DNA from: DATEMK01 sp035275625
GTDB taxonomy: Bacteria > Bacteroidota > Bacteroidia > AKYH767-A > OLB10
Direction of reading: 5' to 3'
Length of the DNA stretch: 5,277 nt
Assembly: GCA_035275625.1 (NCBI GenBank)
Contig: DATEMK010000153.1
Location: 1-5,277, forward strand
Shown: piece after piece, positions 1 to 5,277 of the stretch
Numbering within the stretch: the stretch's first letter is position 1
Layout: the number at the start of each line of letters is the position of its first letter
Program-made: the position numbers and the translations under genes
Notes under the pieces: model-generated
The model's input: only the letters and a program-made list of their open reading frames with translations
What the model was told of the DNA's origin: nothing
The model's database searches: none

Positions 1-1
1 A

Positions 2-529
2 GTTTCATTGATGTCATCTTATCCCGGAATTGCTTTTAATTCTTACTACACCACTGCTTTCAAGACTATACAGGCAGGTTATGGCGCTGATATTACCTGC
101 GATCCGACAACCGGAAACTTATGGTTCCGCAGTCATGCTAACGGTGCGAGCGCAAATGCAACCGTCAGCTATAGCACACGCATGACCATTCAGAATGATG
201 GAAGAATTGTGATGGGCAGCATTGCTCCCGCATCAGGTTATAAGCTTTCGGTAGATGGAAAAGTTATCTGCGAAGAATTGAAAGTACAGACCTCAGGAAG
301 CTGGCCGGATTATGTTTTTGCTGATAATTATGATCTGCCTTCATTATCGGAAATAGAAAATCACATTAAAATAAACAAACATTTACCGGGTATTCCTTCT
401 GCAAAAGAAGCAGAAGCGGACGGTATTGAAGTGGGAGAAATGCAGAAAAAACTTTTGGAGAAAATAGAAGAGCTTACCTTGTATGTGATTGACCTTGAGA
501 AAAAAGTTAAATCACTTGAATCGAAATAA
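2..529 (+). CDS. Tail-fibre-like surface protein with C-terminal coiled coil (5' partial)
   Basis: The reading frame is open to the left edge (codons GTT TCA TTG ATG from position 2), so this is the C-terminal 176 residues of a longer protein; neither the TTG at 8 nor the ATG at 11 need be its start. Numbering from the TTG, residues 1-70 resemble the repetitive beta-rich stalks of tail-fibre-like proteins (PTTGNLWFRS, then MTIQNDGRIVMG). Residues 78-93 (YKLSVDGKVICEELKV) and 99-145 (SWPDYVFADNYDLPSLSEIE, then NKHLPGIPSAKE) form a C-terminal module that recurs in Bacteroidota proteins annotated as tail fibre or hypothetical. Residues 142-173 are a charged heptad-like helix, probably a trimerising coiled coil. 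There is no T9SS sorting domain and no recognisable S74 autoprotease Ser-Asp dyad. By inference it is a structural or surface fibre; its export route and partner are unknown. The peptidase gene follows after 47 bases on the same strand. Confidence 0.8.
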   Translation, partial: VSLMSSYPGIAFNSYYTTAFKTIQAGYGADITCDPTTGNLWFRSHANGASANATVSYSTRMTIQNDGRIVMGSIAPASGYKLSVDGKVICEELKVQTSGSWPDYVFADNYDLPSLSEIENHIKINKHLPGIPSAKEAEADGIEVGEMQKKLLEKIEELTLYVIDLEKKVKSLESK

Positions 530-576
530 TTGTTTCGTGCGAAGGATTGATAAACTATTCCTAAAAATTAAAGCAA

Positions 577-2301
577 ATGAAAAGAAAAAATAATATTCAA
601 CTGATAAAGCTGATCTATTACCTGCTGATTCCTTTTATCAGCTTACCTGTAATCGCCCAGCAAACTCTTCCCGCTATATATAACAATGGTGAAACGTATT
701 CGCAAACAGGACCATGTGTGACAAAGGAAGAAATGGATCACATAAAAAGCAATATAGCGCAAAGCAAAAAACGGTTGGAAGCCGAAGGGAAGCTCAGTGC
801 TAACCGTGTGCAGGCATTTGGAGCGCACAGCTTCAGATGGCCTCTTGCACCGGCAACCAATAATTATAACTTAGGTTGCTATTACATCAGCAACTATGTG
901 GATCTAAATCCGGTTTCTATCGGGAATCCCGCAGATAGCGCTACCCACTCACTGGAAGATTATAACTGCGGAACAAGAACGTATGATGTAAACCTTGGTA
1001 GTTACGATCACTCTGGAATTGATATTGGAATTGGTCCGTTTTCCTGGAAGATGATGGACACCGAGGGTGTGGATGTTGTGGCTGCCGAAAGTGGTTATAT
1101 CTCAGCTAAGCAGGACGGGCTGTTTGACCGAACTTGTAAAACCGGTGTTCCCGGTAATGGTTCGGGAAACCATATTTCCGTAACGCACAGCGATGGAAGC
1201 ACCACCATTTATATGCATATGAAATCAGGTACTCTTACCGGCAAAGAAGAAGACGATATAGTGCAGGTTGGAGAATATCTCGGTAAGGTAGGAAGCTCAG
1301 GAAACTCAAGCGGTCCGCATTTGCACTTTGAAGTGCATGATGATCTCGGAATTGTACGTGATCCCTTTCAAAATGGCAATTGTAATTCAGGAGATAATTC
1401 GAGCTTGTGGTCAAGCGAGGAACCGTATTACAACAGAAAAATAATTTCCATCTTCACATTAAGCGCTCCCTGGACAAATGCCACCTGCGATACTAACGGG
1501 AATTCGCACGGATACTCAGAAGTGGTTTCTTATAAAAATCATTTCAATCCGGGTGACCCCATTTATTTTTCCGCGGGCGTGAGAGACTACACCGCACTGC
1601 TTCCTATCCAGTTAAAAGTGCTGAATACTTCGGGAACCGCTATTTATAGTAACACCTTTTCTTATTCATACCCTCATGCCGCATATTATAATGTGCCCGC
1701 TCAATTTCTTCTTGCTCCTTCAACTACAGGAACATATAAAGTTGAATGTACTTACAACGGAATTACAAGGGCGCATTATTTTACTGTCGGATGCCCCGGC
1801 TCAATCACTTTAGCAAGCACAAGAAGCAGCAATTACGGAAAAATATCAGGCGGTTATATTGCTTCAACAGATGTGATTTCTGCAAGTGCGCGCAACGTGC
1901 AATACCAGGCGGAAGATTATATCCAGCTTAACGAGGGTTTTATTGCCACAGACGGCTGCGAGTTTCTTGCAAGGATTGATAATTGCACAGTGGGTGGAAC
2001 TAAATATGAAGAGCAGTCCTTGGAAAATGACAGGAAAAATTTCAGTGTAAAAATATTTCCAAATCCTTTTTCAACCGGATCAACTCTTGAAATTGATATT
2101 GCGAGGGATGAAATTATTTCAGTTGCCATCTATGATCTTACTGGGCGGAGCATAAAAACCATTTCAGAGAACAGATCTTTACTAAAAGGCAATCATAAAT
2201 TTTCCATTGACGGCAGCGGGCTTCAACAGGGAATGTACCAGTGCATCATAACCTGCAATGACGGAAATAAAATTATTGAGCGGATGAGCGTCATTAAATA
2301 A
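577..2301 (+). CDS. Secreted M23 family metallopeptidase with T9SS sorting domain
   Basis: This 574-residue protein is predicted to be a zinc endopeptidase that cuts peptidoglycan cross-links or other glycine-rich peptides outside the cell. Residues 1-27 are a signal peptide (KRK, a hydrophobic core, cleavage near VIA/QQ). The M23 core spans about 140-265. H145 and D149 (HSGID) with H250 are the expected zinc ligands, and H214 (YMHM) and H248 (first His of HLHFE) the expected catalytic histidines, so the site is complete. VGSSGNSSGPHLHFEV is near the family consensus. About residues 266-405 form an accessory beta-rich region (PGDPIYFSAGVRD). Residues 408-470 resemble the Bacteroidota 3-coathanger stack domain (YQAEDYIQLNEGFIA). 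Residues 490-574 are a type A T9SS sorting domain (FPNPF, VAIYDLTGRSI, GMYQCII), implying passage across the outer membrane and surface anchoring or release. There are twelve cysteines. The ATG at 577 directly precedes the signal peptide; the leader is A-rich with no Shine-Dalgarno. Function is inferred from family; the substrate is unknown. Confidence 0.93.
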   Translation: MKRKNNIQLIKLIYYLLIPFISLPVIAQQTLPAIYNNGETYSQTGPCVTKEEMDHIKSNIAQSKKRLEAEGKLSANRVQAFGAHSFRWPLAPATNNYNLGCYYISNYVDLNPVSIGNPADSATHSLEDYNCGTRTYDVNLGSYDHSGIDIGIGPFSWKMMDTEGVDVVAAESGYISAKQDGLFDRTCKTGVPGNGSGNHISVTHSDGSTTIYMHMKSGTLTGKEEDDIVQVGEYLGKVGSSGNSSGPHLHFEVHDDLGIVRDPFQNGNCNSGDNSSLWSSEEPYYNRKIISIFTLSAPWTNATCDTNGNSHGYSEVVSYKNHFNPGDPIYFSAGVRDYTALLPIQLKVLNTSGTAIYSNTFSYSYPHAAYYNVPAQFLLAPSTTGTYKVECTYNGITRAHYFTVGCPGSITLASTRSSNYGKISGGYIASTDVISASARNVQYQAEDYIQLNEGFIATDGCEFLARIDNCTVGGTKYEEQSLENDRKNFSVKIFPNPFSTGSTLEIDIARDEIISVAIYDLTGRSIKTISENRSLLKGNHKFSIDGSGLQQGMYQCIITCNDGNKIIERMSVIK

Positions 2302-2345
2302 ACTGTTTTAAATTTAAATCTGCAGGAAAAATAATCTGCACTTGC

Positions 2346-2382
2346 CGACCGGGTCTCTGCATTCTTTTCAGGGACCCGGTCG
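2346..2382. terminator. Bidirectional terminator hairpin between convergent genes
   Basis: The arms at 2346-2359 (CGACCGGGTCTCTG) and 2369-2382 (CAGGGACCCGGTCG) pair over 14 base pairs with one G-T wobble at 2356/2372, leaving a 9-base loop (2360-2368). The stem is GC-rich inside an AT-rich gap and lies 45 bases after the stop of the peptidase gene and 45 bases after the stop of the minus-strand FG-GAP gene, so it sits almost exactly midway. On the minus strand it is followed within about 10 bases by a T-rich run (ATTATTTTT). On the plus strand the downstream tract is weaker (CTGTTGTATCTGT). It probably stops both transcripts, more efficiently the minus-strand one. Confidence 0.8.
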
Positions 2383-2426
2383 CTGTTGTATCTGTGCTTC
2401 CGAAACTAAATTCTTTTAACCTCAAT

Positions 2427-4658
2427 TCAATGCCGGACAATAAATTTTTTATTCTCTGTGATTCCATCTTCCACTACTTTGCAAATGTACATTCCGCTGC
2501 TCCATTTGCTCACATCAATCGTTTCAGCCAATGAATTTTTGTAAGATGTAAACATCATTTTGCCAAGCATATCAGTGATGGTAACTGCGTGTTTTTTTAT
2601 TTTTTCAAATTTTACATAAAACACATTTTTTGCAGGATTCGGATAAATAGTAAAGAAATTTTGCATCGCAAGTTCATTGACGGATATAGTTGAGCCATTA
2701 GAATACCAGGCCACTCCACCGGAATTATTTCCAACGAGAAAATCCATTTTCCCGTCAGCATTAATGTCAGCGCCTGCAACAGTTGAACTGACAGGTTCGT
2801 AAATAAACGTGGAATCAATGAGATTAAAATTACCCATAAGGTTGTTATCAATGTTATTGTATTTGCGGACAAATCCGCTCCGCGATCCTACCATTAGCTG
2901 GTAATGCTGGAGGCTGTCATAAATGAAGGGGGCGCTGTAGCCATGAATATCAACCCCGGTTAGTGTAACATTTACGCCTCCTAATGTACTTGTAACAAAA
3001 GTAAAGCAGGGGTTAGTAATTGTACCCGTATTTTCATAGTAATTAAGATTGCCAGCTTTTTCGCCTATCACGAGATCTAATGTTCCGTCACGGTTCAGAT
3101 CAATAATGAAGGGTTTTGCATAAGCTCCGCAATTGATCGGGTTGCCATTACAGGCTGTCATCCAGACTTGTGTTAAAATATAGTTGCCGCTGATGTTTTG
3201 AAAATAATCAAGATAGCCGTCACTGCCGCCAATGATCATGTCTTTATCGCCATCGCCATCCAGGTCGCCAAAGGTGGGAGAAAGCCCCATAACGCCCATG
3301 CTGCTGAGGTTTGAAAAATCAGTCGTCATAAGGTTAAATGAAGGGTTGGCTGCCGTCCCGGTATTTCGGTAATAAGCCACTGCCGCATGATCGGCCGCGG
3401 GTACCTGGTCTGTATATATATAATTGCCAATAAGCATATCCTGCAAACCGTCTCCGTCAATATCAGTAAGAGCAACATTAGCTCCTGAGCCTAATTCAAT
3501 CATATTGTCCACAAACAAGCTGTTTTTAATATAGGTGAAATCATTTATGGTATTATTAGTAGTGTTTTTGTAAAACAATACATTGTTAAAATTTTTAGAG
3601 TACACAGCACAGGGCGCGACAATGAGATCCTTATTGCCGTCATTATCCGTATCAAAATAATGAGGGCCCAACTGCGGGTAATATAAGTAAGCAGGCGGAT
3701 TCCCTATGGCATTATTGGAAGGGTATAAAGTGTCGCATGAAATCATATTTGCAGAAAGCAAAGTTCCGCCATTAGTAAAGTATTGCAGGTAACTGCAGTG
3801 TGCATCTCCGTTTATAAATTCTTTATCACCATCTCCATCCATATCAGGCGCTATTGCACAAAAGCCCGAATGCAGATGTTCTAAACCAGATACATCATTT
3901 GATTGCGGAGGTGCTGCATCAAAACAGCCTACACCTAAAGTATATCCGCAGTCAGCTCCGTTTAAACCAAAATGTCCCCAGCAGCCGGTTGTCATTTCAA
4001 ACACCAGGGTATCGCAACGGCCAAAATTTTCTTCTGCAAAGTTCTGGTGGTATTCAACGAGGTAATTTGCTATTGCAAAAGTCAGTACATCAAGATCACC
4101 GTCATTATCCACATCCACCAATGCAGGCTGGCTGTTTGCCGCAACAAATAAGTTAACCGGAACTCCATTGTATTTTGAGTAAACCAAACTATATACCTGG
4201 TGAAAATGTAAGCCGTTTGAATCGTAGTCATTATGGTAAACAGTCATTCCACCTGTATAACTATATGTGAAAATATCTTCTTTGCCATCGCAGTCATAAT
4301 CTACAAGCACTACCCAATCATGCAAATCGGGAGGAAATCTCTCTTTGTACTCCGGTGCATATTCATAATCCACCTGGTTGGCTGTGCCGTGATTGATGTA
4401 AGTGGTATAGCGGAAATAATACAGGGATGCACCTTCTTTTTCAAAAACAAAAAGATCTTTAATGCCATCACCGTTTAAATCAATTTGTGAAAAAACCGGG
4501 GTGTTAAAACCACCTGTCCATGCATTCGGGATGGGCGTGAGCAGGTTTCCGTATTGTACCACGGGAATATTCAGATAAGGCTTGTAAGGCTGTGCATTAC
4601 CGGAAACAGCAAACAGTGTCATTAACACTGCAACGGGCAGACGGAATAGTTTTCTCAT
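2427..4658 (-). CDS. Secreted FG-GAP/VCBS repeat beta-propeller protein with T9SS sorting domain
   Basis: This 743-residue protein is predicted to be exported and surface-attached or released, acting in binding or adhesion; no enzymatic site is visible. Residues 1-22 are a signal peptide (MRKLFR, hydrophobic core, cleavage near GNA/QP). Nine Asp-rich calcium-loop motifs of the DxDxDGxxD type begin at residues 60, 120, 182, 272, 336, 399, 465, 520 and 631, many followed by a hydrophobic strand and Gly (DMLIGN, DMIIGG, DLVIGE, DFLVGN). The spacing is mostly 55-66 residues, as in FG-GAP/VCBS propeller blades. The 111-residue gap from 520 to 631 holds a decayed blade near 577-600 (HYQLMVGSRSG) without the Asp loop. 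A cysteine-rich insertion occupies about 205-308. Residues 668-743 are a T9SS type A sorting domain (FFTIYPNPAKNVF, VTITDMLGKMM, SSGMYICKV). The start at 4658 gives a perfect signal peptide. The gene is convergent with the peptidase gene and divergent from the Cys/His-rich gene. Its ligand cannot be told from sequence. Confidence 0.92.
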   Translation of the reverse strand: MRKLFRLPVAVLMTLFAVSGNAQPYKPYLNIPVVQYGNLLTPIPNAWTGGFNTPVFSQIDLNGDGIKDLFVFEKEGASLYYFRYTTYINHGTANQVDYEYAPEYKERFPPDLHDWVVLVDYDCDGKEDIFTYSYTGGMTVYHNDYDSNGLHFHQVYSLVYSKYNGVPVNLFVAANSQPALVDVDNDGDLDVLTFAIANYLVEYHQNFAEENFGRCDTLVFEMTTGCWGHFGLNGADCGYTLGVGCFDAAPPQSNDVSGLEHLHSGFCAIAPDMDGDGDKEFINGDAHCSYLQYFTNGGTLLSANMISCDTLYPSNNAIGNPPAYLYYPQLGPHYFDTDNDGNKDLIVAPCAVYSKNFNNVLFYKNTTNNTINDFTYIKNSLFVDNMIELGSGANVALTDIDGDGLQDMLIGNYIYTDQVPAADHAAVAYYRNTGTAANPSFNLMTTDFSNLSSMGVMGLSPTFGDLDGDGDKDMIIGGSDGYLDYFQNISGNYILTQVWMTACNGNPINCGAYAKPFIIDLNRDGTLDLVIGEKAGNLNYYENTGTITNPCFTFVTSTLGGVNVTLTGVDIHGYSAPFIYDSLQHYQLMVGSRSGFVRKYNNIDNNLMGNFNLIDSTFIYEPVSSTVAGADINADGKMDFLVGNNSGGVAWYSNGSTISVNELAMQNFFTIYPNPAKNVFYVKFEKIKKHAVTITDMLGKMMFTSYKNSLAETIDVSKWSSGMYICKVVEDGITENKKFIVRH

Positions 4659-4739
4659 GTAAGTATTTACAAGGATTAAATTGAATAAATTATTTAAAAA
4701 TAAACTTGCATCCGAAAATAAAAACGTTGATGACCATTA

Positions 4740-4747
4740 CAAATGTA
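4740..4747 (-). promoter_or_regulatory. Candidate -7 promoter element for the FG-GAP gene
   Basis: Read on the minus strand, this is TACATTTG, an exact match to the Bacteroidota -7 consensus TAnnTTTG. It lies 81 bases upstream of the ATG at 4658, predicting a leader of roughly 75 bases. The partner -33 element is weak: the nearest TTG on this strand is at 4764-4762, with a spacer of only 14 bases against the usual 17-23. The position and exact match favour a real promoter, but an 8-base degenerate motif can occur by chance in AT-rich DNA. Confidence 0.45.
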
Positions 4748-4804
4748 AGTATATAAATTTTCAATTATTCACCCACGCTTGCACCTTTTGAACAATTTTT
4801 CAAA

Positions 4805-4859
4805 CAATGGAAATAATTCTGATTTCACATTTCCACCATTGCCGGTGTCCCCGGGCAAT
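4805..4859. repeat. Two overlapping imperfect inverted repeats in the divergent intergenic region
   Basis: CAATGGAAAT at 4805-4814 is mirrored by ATTTCCACCATTG at 4829-4841, with three unpaired bases in the second arm. ATTGCC at 4838-4843 is mirrored by GGCAAT at 4854-4859; with one bulged G this stem extends by GG/CC around a 5-base loop. The two structures share bases 4838-4841, so they could be mutually exclusive. Neither is followed by a T-run, so they are poor terminators. They lie upstream of both flanking candidate promoters and could be an operator or just chance. Confidence 0.3.
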
Positions 4860-4913
4860 CTCTATCAATCTCCCTGACAATACAATTTTCCCGGCATTTT
4901 AATTAAAATAATA

Positions 4914-4921
4914 TATTTTTG
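4914..4921 (+). promoter_or_regulatory. Candidate -7 promoter element for the Cys/His-rich gene
   Basis: TATTTTTG is an exact match to the Bacteroidota -7 consensus TAnnTTTG and ends only 5 bases before the ATG at 4927. If it is used, transcription would begin at or within a few bases of the start codon, giving a leaderless or nearly leaderless message. No clear TTG -33 element stands at the expected distance; the region near 4886-4890 reads TTTTC. The surrounding sequence is extremely AT-rich, so a chance match is possible. Confidence 0.4.
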
Positions 4922-4926
4922 CCGAT

Positions 4927-5277
4927 ATGAAAACTGTCACTTCATTCATTCTTATACTATGTGTATCATTGGTTTCAATGAGCAAAAGTGTGATTTGCTT
5001 TTCTTATGAGCTGAATAAGGATTTCATTTCAAAGCATCTTTGCGAAAACAGGAATAAACCTCAGTTGCACTGTCATGGCAAATGCCATATTATAAAAAAG
5101 CTTACCGAAGAAAACAAACGGGAAAATCTTCCCTGCAGCATTAAAAGCTGTTTTGAAATGCAGCTTTACTCAGAAAAAACAGCGGATTATAATTTATCCT
5201 CTTTTTATTCAGGTGAAATTTTATTCTCACACATAATACTCTCCTGCATTCAGCCTGATTTTATCTTTTTTCATCTT
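4927..5277 (+). CDS. Small exported Cys/His-rich protein, putative metal-binding (3' partial)
   Basis: An open frame runs from the ATG at 4927 through 117 codons to the right edge without a stop. Residues 1-25 form a hydrophobic N-terminus (MKTVTSFILILCVSLVSMSK), a signal peptide or membrane anchor; a proper lipobox is not seen (SVIC before C24). The core YELNKDFISKHLCENRNKPQ continues into LHCHGKCHIIKKL, giving H37, C39, H48, C49, H50, C53 and H54, followed by C70 and C75. The pattern KxLCxNxxKPxLxCxGKCxxxKxL matches, as I recall it, short Bacteroidota proteins of about 110-140 residues, usually annotated hypothetical and often found beside copper-related or TonB-receptor genes. On that basis the stop is probably only a few codons past the edge. 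A periplasmic metal-binding role is inferred from the Cys/His cluster and is not proven. Starting at Met18 instead would remove the hydrophobic segment, so the first ATG is preferred. It is divergent from the FG-GAP gene. Confidence 0.75.
   Translation, partial: MKTVTSFILILCVSLVSMSKSVICFSYELNKDFISKHLCENRNKPQLHCHGKCHIIKKLTEENKRENLPCSIKSCFEMQLYSEKTADYNLSSFYSGEILFSHIILSCIQPDFIFFHL

Noticed and set aside
8..13. TTG or ATG as the true start of the first gene
   Set aside because: The frame stays open to the window edge, the residues begin mid-domain, and no export signal follows either codon, so the gene is treated as 5' partial.
643..828. 61-codon open frame on the minus strand
   Set aside because: It lies wholly inside the peptidase gene opposite its signal peptide and N-terminal region, has no recognisable domain and no promoter motif, and is best read as a shadow frame.
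1746..2129. Short open frames at 1746-1931 (+) and 1917-2129 (-)
   Set aside because: Both overlap the well-supported accessory, coathanger and sorting-domain coding sequence of the peptidase and encode no recognisable product.
2317..2340. Direct repeat AATCTGCA at 2317-2324 and 2333-2340
   Set aside because: Only eight bases, with no flanking insertion or integrase gene; too short to call an attachment site or target duplication.
2612..2872. 86-codon minus-strand frame in another phase of the FG-GAP gene
   Set aside because: It is a same-strand shadow of the propeller and sorting-domain coding region; the real frame has clear calcium-loop motifs through this stretch.
3392..3405. Cluster of six-base palindromes (CGGCCG, CCGCGG, GGTACC) resembling a vector polylinker
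   Set aside because: The bases are in frame and encode VPAA within an uninterrupted propeller blade, so a cloning remnant or assembly join is not needed to explain them.
3854..4478. Plus-strand frames at 3854-4156 and 4233-4478
   Set aside because: They are antisense to the FG-GAP gene; the open stretch reflects the repetitive Asp/Gly codons on the other strand, and neither protein shows a coherent domain.
4990..5000. Lipobox at SVIC making the last gene a lipoprotein
   Set aside because: The residue before the cysteine is Ile, not Gly, Ala or Ser, so it does not meet the lipobox rule; a plain signal peptide or membrane anchor fits better.

Overview
The window looks like chromosomal DNA from a member of the Bacteroidota. 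Three signs support this. Two of the genes end in type IX secretion (T9SS) C-terminal sorting domains, a system confined to that phylum. No start has a clear Shine-Dalgarno sequence, only A-rich leaders. Two intergenic sites match TAnnTTTG, the -7 promoter element of this phylum. The sequence alone does not fix the genus. No RNA gene, CRISPR array, insertion sequence or transposase is visible.

Layout, left to right. (1) Positions 2-529, + strand: the 3' end of a tail-fibre-like surface protein that ends in a coiled coil; its start lies off the left edge. (2) 577-2301, + strand: a secreted M23 (LytM-type) zinc metallopeptidase with a complete active site, a probable 3-coathanger stack domain and a T9SS sorting domain. 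It begins 47 bases after gene 1 with no terminator between them, so the two may share a transcript. (3) 2302-2426: a short convergent gap holding one strong GC-rich hairpin that probably terminates transcription from both sides. (4) 4658-2427, - strand: a large secreted FG-GAP/VCBS repeat protein, a predicted beta-propeller with nine calcium-loop motifs and one decayed blade, also ending in a T9SS sorting domain. (5) 4659-4926: a divergent intergenic region with a candidate promoter for each flanking gene and some weak inverted repeats. (6) 4927 to the right edge, + strand: the start of a small exported Cys/His-rich protein, probably of a Bacteroidota family that I associate with copper or other metal handling. 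It still has no stop codon when the window ends.

Genes 2 and 4 are both predicted cargo of the same secretion machine, one a cell-wall-type peptidase and the other a probable binding or adhesion protein. They converge rather than forming an operon, so nothing shows that they act together. I see no convincing evidence of a novel multi-gene system. The points most worth following up are the Cys/His-rich gene at the right edge with its nearly leaderless promoter arrangement, and the cysteine-rich insertion in the propeller protein.
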